Source: Desulfovibrio sp. (GTDB lineage Bacteria; Desulfobacterota; Desulfovibrionia; Desulfovibrionales; Desulfovibrionaceae). From it: a stretch of 64,000 bases of DNA. The notes beneath the pieces are model-generated. The model made no database searches, was not told the DNA's origin, and was given only the letters and a program-made list of their open reading frames with translations. Within the stretch, counting starts at the first letter, position 1; each line of letters starts with the position of its first letter. Shown in pieces: positions 7,435-16,496 of the stretch. Position numbers and translations under genes: made by a program. The stretch is taken from positions 1 through 64,000 of the forward strand of contig NZ_JAVESS010000009.1 of NCBI RefSeq assembly GCF_034006445.1, read 5' to 3'.

Positions 7435-10400
7435 ATGGAAAATTCCAATATAACAGACCGTTCAGAAAATATCCGTGGTGAGGCGGCATCTGCCGATAAA
7501 GGCATGGCCGCAGATGGCGAAGCCACGTCTGTAAAAGCTTCCTCTGTACATGTACACGACGACACGTCCGCGCAGCCGGAACCCGAATCCCTTGTTTCTG
7601 CTGGCGCAGCTGCGCCCCGCGGCAATCAGGCCGTCAGCCGGGCCGCAGTGTTGCAGCCTCGTGATCAAGCTGCCGTGTCACAAGCTGCCGTGGCGCAGGG
7701 TGCCGCGCCTGCGACGAACCAGCAGCGTGCGCCAGGAGCAGACGGCGCAGCCAAAAGCACTGCCCTGCACGGCGCCATGCCTTTGAAGGCCGGAGGCCGA
7801 ATAGTGCTTGGCAATGACAGGCAAAAGGCATCACCCGGTGCAGGACGCAAAGGCGCTGCCAGTAAGGGGCAACCGCAGTCTGCCGCCGTGCCCCCGCCAC
7901 AGGCGCAGCCGTCGGGCGTAATGCCGCCGCTGCAACCGCCTCAGGCACAACAGGCGCAGACGCCACAGCCTTCGCAGCCGTCCGCCGCCGTGCCCCCGCA
8001 GCCCCATATTCCACAACAGTCACAGTCGCCGCAACAGTCGCAACCACCGCAGGCCCCGCAGCCTCATGACGTCCTGTCTTCTGCAGCAGGCGCTGACAGC
8101 GAACACGCTCCCGTGTCAGGGGCCGAAGCCGCTGCCGCCGAAACCGCTGCCAGGGAGGGCGGCCCCGCCGCTGGTGCGGCCGGTCAACAGGGAACAGACG
8201 GTACCCCCGGGGCCTCCAGTCAGGTCGGCAAGGCCGCCCTGGACGCCATAGCCCATGCTGCGCGTCAGGAAGCCGCCATGGGCGGCGGGCAGGGAGAAAA
8301 GGAGCGCACCATGGGGCCCCTGCGCCCCTCGGACGTGGATTTTATGCCGGGCCTGTTGCGCAGCCTTGCGGTTTTGCTGCGGTTGCGCGGCAAGGTTGTG
8401 AGCCCGCAGTTTCTCATGGCAGGGCTCACGGGCAACAAGGTGACGCCCCAGGCATGCCTGAGGGCGGCGCGCAAGGCGGGGCTCTCTGGGCGCATCGTTT
8501 TTCGCCCCGAACTGGATGAAATTCCCAGCCTTGTTTTGCCCTGCATCCTGCTTTTGACGCACGACCGCTCCTGCGTGATGACCTCCATCCGTGACGGCAA
8601 GGCAGAAGTTATTTTTCCCGAAACCAGCGAGGCCGCGCAGACCGTCCAGCTTGAAGACCTCAAGCAGGAGTATTCGGGCTATACCCTTTTCGCCGCAGTG
8701 GAGGCCGCGCCCGACGACCGGGCAGAGCGGCTGAGCATTGCGCACGGCAAGCGCTGGTTCTGGGACGTGCTGCGCTATTATGCCCCCATTTACCGCCATG
8801 TTGCCCTGGCCAGCGTGGTCATCAACCTGATTGCCGTGGGCAGTCCGCTGTTTGTCATGAACGTGTATGACCGCGTGGTGCCCAATAATGCCATAGAAAC
8901 CCTGTGGGTTCTGGCCATCGGCATTATCATCATCTACATGTTCAACTTTCTGCTTTCCTCATTGCGCACGCACTTTGTCGATGTGGCCGGACGCAATGCG
9001 GATATTGTGCTTTCCAGTTCGCTGGTGGAAAAAGTGCTTTCAATGCGTATGGACGCCAAGCCGGAATCCACCGGGGCCTTGGTTAACAATCTTCGTGAAT
9101 TCGAGCAGTTGCGAGAATTTTTCAGTTCGTCGAGTTTGCTGGCCTGCATTGACTTGCCCTTTCTGGTGATCTTTCTGCTGCTTACCGGCTTTATCGGCGG
9201 CCCGTTAGTCTTTTTGCCAATTGCGGCCATGCCGCTCATGCTGGGGCTGGGCCTGCTGCTGCAACAGCGGTCGCGGCGCAGCGCAGAGGCAAGCTACAAG
9301 CAGAACATGCAGAAAAATGCCCTGCTGGTGGAAATTGTGGGGGGGCTTGAAACCCTCAAGTCCTGCATGGCCGAAAGCCGTATGCAGAAACTCTGGGAAT
9401 CCGTGGTGGGCCTTTCAGCCCAGTCCAACAGTGAAGCGCGCAAGTATAACAACCTGGCGGTCACGGTATCCATGCTCATCACCCAACTGGTGACAGTGGC
9501 CATGATCGTGTGGGGCGTTTACCGCATATCTGAAGGACTCATGACCATGGGTGCGCTCATTGGCTGCAATATTCTGGTGGGCCGCACCATGGCCCCTCTG
9601 TTGCAGATGGCCTCACTGCTCACGCGGCTGCAAAATTCGCACGTGACGCTCAAGGCCCTGGACATGCTCATGCTGCTGCCTTCTGAAAACCAGGTTGAAA
9701 AAACCTGCATGGATTTTGGCATGCTGCGGCCTTCCTTCACAATGGAAAGCGTGTCTTTTGCCTATCCGCACCAGGAAAGGCTGGCACTTGAGCGCGTGTC
9801 CCTGCGTATTGAGCCGGGTGAGCGCGTGGGCATCATTGGCCCCATGGGGTCGGGAAAAAGCACGCTGTCAAAACTGCTCATCGGTCTTTACCAGCCCAAG
9901 GAAGGGGCCGTGAAGTTCGGGGATGTGGACATTCGTCAGATCCCCAGCACCGACCTGCGGGGCCGCATAGGGGTTCTGCCGCAGGACGTGGTGCTGTTTT
10001 ACGGCAGTATTCGCGACAATATCGCTCTGGGGGATCCCACCATCAACGATCACCTGATTTTGCGGGCAGCGGCCCTGGCGGGCGTGACGGACTTTTTGCG
10101 CAACAATCCTGCGGGTTTTGCCGCGCAGGTGGGCGAGCAGGGCAGGGCCCTTTCCGGCGGACAGCGTCAGGCCGTGGCTCTGGCCCGTGCTCTGGTGCGT
10201 GACCCTGAAGTGCTGCTTCTGGATGAACCGACCAGCAATATGGATACGGATTCTGAACTCATGCTGCAAAAGCGTCTGTTCTCGGTAATGCAGGACCGCA
10301 CTGTGGTGCTTGTGACGCACCGCCTGTCCATGCTCCGGATTGTGGAACGCCTGATAGTGATGGAGAACGGCCAGATCAAGATGGATGGGCCGCGTGACGC

Positions 10401-10497
10401 CGTGTTGCAGAGCCTGCGCGACCGTTCAAAGCAAAACGTCGCGGCGGCACGGCATGAACACGGCGCTGAGGCGCGGCCAGCAGCGGGGAATGCGTAA
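7435..10497 (+). CDS. Type I secretion ABC transporter (LapB-like) with Pro/Gln/Ala-rich N-terminal extension
   Basis: This inner-membrane permease-ATPase drives type I export. Residues 1 to about 295 are a low-complexity tail rich in Pro, Gln and Ala, with no equivalent in standard family members. About 300-425 is a C39-peptidase-like domain that lacks the catalytic Cys, as in HlyB- and LapB-type exporters. About 445-735 holds the transmembrane segments. The ATPase follows with Walker A GPMGSGKST (about 803), signature LSGGQRQ, Walker B VLLLDEPT and the H-loop in VTHR. The degenerate peptidase domain suggests a substrate that keeps its C-terminal signal, such as an RTX adhesin. No substrate gene is in the window. 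Confidence 0.9.
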   Translation: MENSNITDRSENIRGEAASADKGMAADGEATSVKASSVHVHDDTSAQPEPESLVSAGAAAPRGNQAVSRAAVLQPRDQAAVSQAAVAQGAAPATNQQRAPGADGAAKSTALHGAMPLKAGGRIVLGNDRQKASPGAGRKGAASKGQPQSAAVPPPQAQPSGVMPPLQPPQAQQAQTPQPSQPSAAVPPQPHIPQQSQSPQQSQPPQAPQPHDVLSSAAGADSEHAPVSGAEAAAAETAAREGGPAAGAAGQQGTDGTPGASSQVGKAALDAIAHAARQEAAMGGGQGEKERTMGPLRPSDVDFMPGLLRSLAVLLRLRGKVVSPQFLMAGLTGNKVTPQACLRAARKAGLSGRIVFRPELDEIPSLVLPCILLLTHDRSCVMTSIRDGKAEVIFPETSEAAQTVQLEDLKQEYSGYTLFAAVEAAPDDRAERLSIAHGKRWFWDVLRYYAPIYRHVALASVVINLIAVGSPLFVMNVYDRVVPNNAIETLWVLAIGIIIIYMFNFLLSSLRTHFVDVAGRNADIVLSSSLVEKVLSMRMDAKPESTGALVNNLREFEQLREFFSSSSLLACIDLPFLVIFLLLTGFIGGPLVFLPIAAMPLMLGLGLLLQQRSRRSAEASYKQNMQKNALLVEIVGGLETLKSCMAESRMQKLWESVVGLSAQSNSEARKYNNLAVTVSMLITQLVTVAMIVWGVYRISEGLMTMGALIGCNILVGRTMAPLLQMASLLTRLQNSHVTLKALDMLMLLPSENQVEKTCMDFGMLRPSFTMESVSFAYPHQERLALERVSLRIEPGERVGIIGPMGSGKSTLSKLLIGLYQPKEGAVKFGDVDIRQIPSTDLRGRIGVLPQDVVLFYGSIRDNIALGDPTINDHLILRAAALAGVTDFLRNNPAGFAAQVGEQGRALSGGQRQAVALARALVRDPEVLLLDEPTSNMDTDSELMLQKRLFSVMQDRTVVLVTHRLSMLRIVERLIVMENGQIKMDGPRDAVLQSLRDRSKQNVAAARHEHGAEARPAAGNA

Positions 10498-10498
10498 T

Positions 10499-12559
10499 AT
10501 GCATCAGAGACCACAAAACACCACTGCGGAAAACATGTCCGCTCCTGTGGGGCAGCCGCAAGCGGGTGGTTCCGTACCCGGCGACGCTCAGGCAAAAGCA
10601 CCGGCCCAGGCCCCTCCCGCCGCAGGCCCTGCCCCCGCCGCAGCCCCTGTTCCTGGCGCAACCCCCGCCGCAGCCCCTGTTCCTGGCGCGTTGCAGCCGG
10701 ACTTCAGCGCATTTTTTGGACAGGAAACAAGCTGTGAATTTCTGTCGCCCCTGCCTGGGCAGGGCGCGCCTTTTGTCACGCCGGCGGCGTTCACACAGGA
10801 AGGCGCCATTCCGGCCATGCCGGGAGTGGAGTCCGAGGGCGACGCCTCCATGGGCGGGTTCGCGCCAGCGGTCATCGGCGACGCCTGGGGTGAAGAGGGG
10901 GAGATGCCCAAGGGGGATTTTGCCCCCATGTCGTCCGCTGACGGCCTCGCTGAAACCGGCATGCAGCCGCTTGGCCCCGAAGAGCAGCGGCAAGGCGCGG
11001 TAGAGGAAAGCGGCCCCAAGGCCTTTTTGCGTGAACTGTTGCTGGGCGGTGATCACGCCCAGAAGCCCGACAAGGGGTTTCGTCAGTCCGTGGCGGAAAC
11101 CATTGAGCGCCTGCGCGGCGGCGGCGCACCAAAGCAGCCCGGCCAGCCCCAGTCCAATCCCGGTCTTTTTGCGGCCATGGACGCACCGCTCAATGGCCTG
11201 ACGCCTGACGACATCCAGTTTGCCAGCGAGGTGGATGCGGCTCTGGCGCGTCGTCCGCGCTTCGGGGTGCGGGCGCTTTCCATAAGTGTTGCCGCCATGT
11301 TTTTGTGTCTGATTATCTGGGCGGCTTTTGCCAGCGTGGATGAAGTCACCCACGCCGAAGGCACGGTTGTGGGATCACAGCGCACCCAGACCATCCAGAA
11401 CCTTGAGGGCGGCATCCTGCGCGCCGTCCTGGTTCATGAAGGTCAGATTGTGGACAAAGGGGCCATTCTTGCCCAACTGGACAATGAAATGGCCGAGAGC
11501 GCCTACAGGGACGCCGTGACCAAGGCTATGGAAAACAGCCTCGCCATCCTGCGTCTTGAGGCCGAAATCAAGGGCGAGCCTCCGGTATTTCCCGAGCACC
11601 TTGAAGCCTGGGCCAGCAAACTTATTGGCCGCAAGGTGGATGAAAATACCCTGATCCGCGCGCGCCAGATCATTCATGATCAGGAAAACGCCTATCAGGC
11701 CCGGCGTGTGCAGCTCAATGCCGAAATCGAAGTGCTGGAGTCTCAGTACACGCAGCGCATGCACGATGTAGAAGAACAGACCGCGCGCAAGGTGCAGCTT
11801 GACCGCAGCCTTGCCCTGTCCATCGAGCAGCGCGACACGGCCTATGCCCTTGTGCAGCGCAACAACTTTTCCAAGCTCGAATATCTTGGCATGCAACAAA
11901 GAGTTGTGGAGATTCAGGGGCAGATCGACGGCCTGGCGGCCACCATCCCCAAGGCGCAGTCCGCGGCGGAAGAATCGCGGCAGCGCATCACCTCACGCCG
12001 CGCGGAACAGGCCTCGGCCATTACGGACGAAATCAACAAGAGAAGGCAGGAGTTGAACTCCCTGCGTGAAAGCCTTTCGGCCGGGCGCGACCGCGTCACC
12101 CGGACAGAGCTTCGCACGCCCGTGCGCGGCACGGTGAAGCAGATTTACATTTCCACTGTGGGCGGCGTGGTAAAGCCCGGCGAACCCATCATGGACATTG
12201 TGCCCCTGGACGACACCCTGCTGGTGGAAGCCAAGGTCAAGCCGCAGGACGTGGCCTTTCTGCGTCCCGGTCAGGACGTCATGGTCAAGGTTTCTGCCTA
12301 TGATTTTTCCATTTACGGCGGCCTTGAGGGCAAGCTTGAATCCATAAGCGCCGACACCATTGAAGACAAGAAGAGCGAGCATTTTTATCTGGTCAAGGTA
12401 CGCACCCAGAAGAATGCCATTACCTATCACAAGGAACTTCTGCCAATCATCCCCGGCATGGTCGTGACAACGGACATCCTTATAGGAAAAAAGACCGTTC
12501 TGGATTACTTGCTCAAGCCCATTCTCAAGGCCAAACAGAACGCTATGCGTGAACGTTGA
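10499..12559 (+). CDS. HlyD/LapC-type membrane fusion protein
   Basis: This periplasmic adaptor links the ABC transporter to TolC. The N-terminal ~230 residues are cytosolic and rich in Ala, Pro and Gly, again an unusual extension. One membrane helix follows at about 259-279 (ISVAAMFLCLIIWAAFASV). Next come the lipoyl half-motif (HAEGTVV...QNLEGGIL), a long coiled coil and the C-terminal beta domain with LRTPVRGTVKQIY and GGVVKPGEPIMDIVP, the HlyD signature region. The chosen ATG at 10499 lies 10 bases after GCGGGG. An alternative ATG at 10490 overlaps the ABC stop codon. The two genes are clearly translationally coupled. Confidence 0.9.
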   Translation: MHQRPQNTTAENMSAPVGQPQAGGSVPGDAQAKAPAQAPPAAGPAPAAAPVPGATPAAAPVPGALQPDFSAFFGQETSCEFLSPLPGQGAPFVTPAAFTQEGAIPAMPGVESEGDASMGGFAPAVIGDAWGEEGEMPKGDFAPMSSADGLAETGMQPLGPEEQRQGAVEESGPKAFLRELLLGGDHAQKPDKGFRQSVAETIERLRGGGAPKQPGQPQSNPGLFAAMDAPLNGLTPDDIQFASEVDAALARRPRFGVRALSISVAAMFLCLIIWAAFASVDEVTHAEGTVVGSQRTQTIQNLEGGILRAVLVHEGQIVDKGAILAQLDNEMAESAYRDAVTKAMENSLAILRLEAEIKGEPPVFPEHLEAWASKLIGRKVDENTLIRARQIIHDQENAYQARRVQLNAEIEVLESQYTQRMHDVEEQTARKVQLDRSLALSIEQRDTAYALVQRNNFSKLEYLGMQQRVVEIQGQIDGLAATIPKAQSAAEESRQRITSRRAEQASAITDEINKRRQELNSLRESLSAGRDRVTRTELRTPVRGTVKQIYISTVGGVVKPGEPIMDIVPLDDTLLVEAKVKPQDVAFLRPGQDVMVKVSAYDFSIYGGLEGKLESISADTIEDKKSEHFYLVKVRTQKNAITYHKELLPIIPGMVVTTDILIGKKTVLDYLLKPILKAKQNAMRER

Positions 12560-12581
12560 TCCGCCGCGAAAGGAACGACAT

Positions 12582-14759
12582 ATGGCACAACAGGATTCCT
12601 CAAACAAAAAATCGCGCAACCGTACAGCGGCAGTCATCATGCTGGCGTTCTTCGCGGTCATGGCGGTAGTTGTCGTGATAGGGGCCAACTGGTACCTGCA
12701 GAATTCCCGTGCCCGCATGCTGCGGGAGGTGGGGCAGAATCTGCATGTGCAGACCAACAACAAGGTGGCCTTGCTGACGGTGTGGTCAGGAGCTCTCATC
12801 GAGCAGGTGGAAGTATTTGTGGAGCTGGATCTTCTGCGCCTTTTTACCGCAGAGGTCGACAGTTCCCGCCTGCCTGCCGAGGTCTTGCTGCGTGAAGCGC
12901 AGAAAGAGGGCAAGGGGCTGTCAATGTCTGATCCTTTTGCCGATGCGGAAAGTGCGGAAGCACAAGAAGACGCGGTAAGGGCAGCAGAAGCGATCTCAAC
13001 AAGCGATCCCCTGAGCGGTCTTGCCCCGCGCCTGCCCATGATGGTTCGGCAGCTTAAAGATTTTATTGATAAAAATTCATTCTGGGCTGCGTATCTGGTC
13101 AATGCCGACCTGGAAATCTATATGTCCCCGGGCACGCCGCCGGTATTGACCGAGGCGCAGCGCGCTTTTTTGGAAAAAGCCTTCAAGACCGGGCAGCCCG
13201 TCTTCATGCCTGTGCGGCGTCAGAACGGCGAACTGGTCATGGACATGGCCTTTCCCATCAAGGCTCCACTCTATGTGGATTCATCGGGCGACAAGGTCGT
13301 TTCCGTTCTGCTGGCCTCATACAACGTGCTGCCTGTGGTCAAGGCCGTCACGCGGCATAGCGGCGGCAAGGAATACAGCGCCGCCATTTTGCAGAATTTT
13401 GGCGAACAGCTGCAGCGCATTGATCCCACGGTGCGCGAGGGCTTTGTAGATCTGCCCGGCTGGAAGCTGGAAGCTGGCCGCCTGCCTCTGGAAATGCGTA
13501 ACGAGCCCGGCCCCGGCGGCACTGAAAATGAAGTCAACTACACCCAGGCGCTGCCCGTGCCGCGCCTGCCCTGGCTGGTGGAGCAGGGCGTCGAGGCTGC
13601 CCGTATTGATGCGGATTACCGCTCGCTGCGCAGGAACGTCATCATGGGCGCGGGCCTGATCATCGCGCTGGTCGGCATCATGATGGCCGCTTCGTGGTGG
13701 TGGCTTGTGGGCCGCAGGGAGCGCGCCGTGTCCGATCAGTTGCGGCGGCTGTATACTGTGGTCAACCAGCAAAAGCAGATTATGGACGGGGTGAATTCAG
13801 CCCTGTCGTCGGGCATTGTGCTCAATGACCTCAACGGCGTTATTTTTTACGCCAACCAGAGTTTTGCCCGCATGGCGGGCAAGGATATAAATGCCCTGCG
13901 CGGGCACCCCCACACCGACCTTGGGCCGGATATGGCCCGCAGCCTTGTTACCCACACGCTGGCCGTACATCAGTCCGGGCATCTTTCCAGCTTTACCGAA
14001 ACCCTGATGGTCGATGGCTACCAGCGCTATTTCTTCACTTCCTGCACGCCCTTCAGGGACGAGGCAGGGCGTATGACGGGCGTTGTGTCTGTGTACAGCG
14101 ACGTGACCGACCTTGCCATGGCGCAGCAAAAAGCGCAGCGCATGGTCAACCAGACCGTCAATGCCTTTGTGCGCGCCATCGAAACCGTAGACAGCTATTT
14201 GCGCGGCCATTCCGCCCTCACTGCCCAACTGGCGGTTACCCTGGCGTACTGCCTTGGCAAGACGGATCCTGTGACGCTGGCAACCCTGCGCACCGCAGCC
14301 AACCTTTCGCAAATAGGCATGATACAGCTGCCCAAGGAACTGTTCACCAAGTCGGGGATGCTCACGCCCGAAGAAAGGGCGCTTTTGCAAAATCATGTGG
14401 AGTACGCCAAGCACGCCCTTGAGGGCATTGATTTTGGCCTGCCTGTCATGGAAGCCATTGTGCAAATGTATGAAAGAATGGATGGCTCAGGGTATCCCGA
14501 AGGGCTCAGCGGTGACGCCATTTGTGAAAATGCCCGGATTCTGGCCGTGGCCAATACATTTTGCGCACTGGTACGCACGCGTTCTTACCGTCAGGCCCAT
14601 AGCGTGGAGCAGGCCCTGGAAATCCTTGAGGAGCAGCCGCCCAAATATGATATGCGGGTTATGGAGGCGCTCAGGCAGTTTTTACCAACCGAGCAGGGCA
14701 GGGCTTTCCTCGACTTGCTGGAAAATGATCGCGACAGCGAACCCGATATGAGTGGATAG
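12582..14759 (+). CDS. Membrane sensor with PAS and degenerate HD-GYP domain
   Basis: This 725-residue inner-membrane protein has a helix at about 17-38, a periplasmic sensor region, a second helix at about 352-376, a PAS domain (about 397-513) and an HD-GYP domain (about 523-700). HD-GYP enzymes hydrolyse c-di-GMP with an HDIGK motif and an HHE motif. Here these read SQIGM (from residue 576) and QMYER (from 628), so the metal ligands are missing, while GSGYPEGL, the GYP loop, is kept. It is therefore probably a c-di-GMP sensor or scaffold and not an enzyme. It follows the fusion-protein gene by 22 bp, with AAAGGA before the ATG. By analogy with LapD, it may couple c-di-GMP to adhesin retention; that is inference. 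Confidence 0.8.
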   Translation: MAQQDSSNKKSRNRTAAVIMLAFFAVMAVVVVIGANWYLQNSRARMLREVGQNLHVQTNNKVALLTVWSGALIEQVEVFVELDLLRLFTAEVDSSRLPAEVLLREAQKEGKGLSMSDPFADAESAEAQEDAVRAAEAISTSDPLSGLAPRLPMMVRQLKDFIDKNSFWAAYLVNADLEIYMSPGTPPVLTEAQRAFLEKAFKTGQPVFMPVRRQNGELVMDMAFPIKAPLYVDSSGDKVVSVLLASYNVLPVVKAVTRHSGGKEYSAAILQNFGEQLQRIDPTVREGFVDLPGWKLEAGRLPLEMRNEPGPGGTENEVNYTQALPVPRLPWLVEQGVEAARIDADYRSLRRNVIMGAGLIIALVGIMMAASWWWLVGRRERAVSDQLRRLYTVVNQQKQIMDGVNSALSSGIVLNDLNGVIFYANQSFARMAGKDINALRGHPHTDLGPDMARSLVTHTLAVHQSGHLSSFTETLMVDGYQRYFFTSCTPFRDEAGRMTGVVSVYSDVTDLAMAQQKAQRMVNQTVNAFVRAIETVDSYLRGHSALTAQLAVTLAYCLGKTDPVTLATLRTAANLSQIGMIQLPKELFTKSGMLTPEERALLQNHVEYAKHALEGIDFGLPVMEAIVQMYERMDGSGYPEGLSGDAICENARILAVANTFCALVRTRSYRQAHSVEQALEILEEQPPKYDMRVMEALRQFLPTEQGRAFLDLLENDRDSEPDMSG

Positions 14760-14764
14760 GCCTT

Positions 14765-16033
14765 ATGAGGTTATTATTTTTGAATTCCGTGTTCCCTGGC
14801 CGGTTTCGTTCCCTGGCCCAGGCATTTGGAACCCAGCGGGAAAATACAGTGCTTTTTCTGGCTGAATCCGGCCAGAAAACTACCATTCCCGGAGTACGCC
14901 GCCTGCGGCTGGCCCCCCCTTCTTCCTGCGACAGTGATGATCCGGCTGAAAGAGAAATCGTCACGCGACTGCGGCGTGGCGCACGGGCGGGCAATGCCCT
15001 GCTGGCGCTGCGCAAGGAAGGCTTTTTGCCAGACATCCTCTGCGCGTCGGCCAGCATGGGCGGCAGCTTCTACGTGCGCGACATTTTCCCAAAAGCCTTT
15101 TATGTGGGCCAGGCGGACTGGTTTTATACCCAGGGCGAGAGTCACTGTTTTTTTACCCGTGGCAAACCTCGCCCGGCTGCTGACTTTGCTCTGGCGCGGG
15201 TGGCCAACCTCTGGGAATACAACGCCCTAGGCGAGTGCGATCTGGCCGTGACTTCATCCCTGTGGCAGCGCGCGCAGTATCCCGACTTTCTGGCCAGCAG
15301 GCTGCATGTGGTGCACAGCGGCATCAATACCCGCTTTTTTTCGCCTTCAGAAAATCAGGAAGAACGCAGCGGTGAGCTTGTCAGTTTCTTTGGCCCCCCG
15401 CACGAGAGCGCGCGCGGTTTTCAGCAGTTCATCGCCTGCCTGCCCCGTTTGCTTGAGCAAAGACCCAATTGTCTTGTACTGCTTTCATGGCTGGAAAATG
15501 CGCAGGTCGGGGCACGCCCGGAATGCGCGGACGACAAACCTGCGCGCAAGTTGGAAGAAGAGGCCGCGCGCAGTGTGGACAGCCTGAACCTGACGCCGGA
15601 TCAGCGCGTGCGCGTACACGTGCTGGGCCCGCGACCGCTGAAGGAATACCGTGAGCTTTTGCGGGCCTCCACGGTGCACGTGTATCTGGCAGCCCCCCAC
15701 GCGCTGACCACGGGCCTGCTGGAAGGCATGGCCTGCGGAGCGTTGATTGTGGGCTCCGACACACCGCCAGTGCGGGAAATCATCCGTGACGGGGTCAACG
15801 GCTATTTATGCGACTTTTGGGATGCCGAGGCCATGGCGGTCACTATTGCGGATGTCCTGGAAAAATCCCCTTCCCTTGACCAGGTGCGCTCCAATGCCCA
15901 GCAGACAATCCTGCGGGAGTTTGACGGAGAAGTGCAGACACGGCGGCTCATGAGCCTCATTTTGCACAGCATGGATCAGGAAAAAACAGACAGGCGACCC
16001 GATCCCGATGAAAAGGGCGGGTCTGACTTCTAG
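14765..16033 (+). CDS. GT4-family glycosyltransferase
   Basis: This 422-residue GT-B glycosyltransferase probably transfers a sugar from a nucleotide donor in the cytoplasm. The C-terminal half has the group 1 signature region: HVLGPRPLKEYRELLRASTVHVYLAAPHALTTGLLEGMACGALIVGSDTPPVREIIRDGVNGYLCDF contains the conserved E-x7-E pattern. The start lies 5 bp after the HD-GYP-like gene, so they share an operon. The acceptor is unknown. In this context it may glycosylate the exported adhesin or make an associated surface polysaccharide. Confidence 0.85.
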   Translation: MRLLFLNSVFPGRFRSLAQAFGTQRENTVLFLAESGQKTTIPGVRRLRLAPPSSCDSDDPAEREIVTRLRRGARAGNALLALRKEGFLPDILCASASMGGSFYVRDIFPKAFYVGQADWFYTQGESHCFFTRGKPRPAADFALARVANLWEYNALGECDLAVTSSLWQRAQYPDFLASRLHVVHSGINTRFFSPSENQEERSGELVSFFGPPHESARGFQQFIACLPRLLEQRPNCLVLLSWLENAQVGARPECADDKPARKLEEEAARSVDSLNLTPDQRVRVHVLGPRPLKEYRELLRASTVHVYLAAPHALTTGLLEGMACGALIVGSDTPPVREIIRDGVNGYLCDFWDAEAMAVTIADVLEKSPSLDQVRSNAQQTILREFDGEVQTRRLMSLILHSMDQEKTDRRPDPDEKGGSDF

Positions 16034-16442
16034 AGCAATTTAACGTTTACATTGCTCTGACGGCTGGGTGAGCAGACGTCCGCTACGGAGGCGTAAGCGC
16101 AGTTTATCTGCGCAGATAAACTGCGCGGTTAAACGCCGAAGTAAGCGTGCCTTAAACTTTGAGAATGTATATTCTCAAAGTTAATCTGCTCCAGCAGGGT
16201 GCAGCGTGTTTTTGGGGCTGAGGCGGGGATGCAGAGGCAATGTCCTTCAGGCTGCAGCCACCTCAAGATGTAACTGCGCCGGAGCCATTGAGGGGCCAGG
16301 CTGTTCTGTCGGCTGGCGAACAGGGAATCGCCGTTACGGCGCAAGCGTAGATTGTCTGCGTTGTCATGGACGGAGCGGGCGGCTTAACATCTGTGAATAG
16401 TATTTTGGGGTGGCAGCGGCCTGTACGCAAAAATGCCCCTTC
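16034..16442. repeat. Intergenic region with palindromic repeat of the TTTGAGAATGTATATTCTCAAA family
   Basis: After the glycosyltransferase stop codon there is no gene. 16031-16195 holds stacked palindromes: CAGTTTATCTG followed by CAGATAAACTG, then CTTTGAGAAT and ATTCTCAAAG around a short centre at about 16155-16180. The last palindrome and its lead-in (GCCGAAG...TAAACTTTGAG) recur at 35556-35622, and a weaker form occurs near 51602-51640. Confidence 0.6.
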
Positions 16443-16484
16443 AAAAAAGCCTGCTGGCAGACAAAAATGCCAGCGCTTTTTTTT
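16443..16484. terminator. Bidirectional terminator between glycosyltransferase and EAL genes
   Basis: GCTGGCA and TGCCAGC form a seven-pair stem. It is flanked on the plus strand by eight T residues after the stem and by an A-run before it. It can therefore end transcripts from both converging genes. Confidence 0.75.
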
Positions 16485-16496
16485 GAGGCGTATGCG

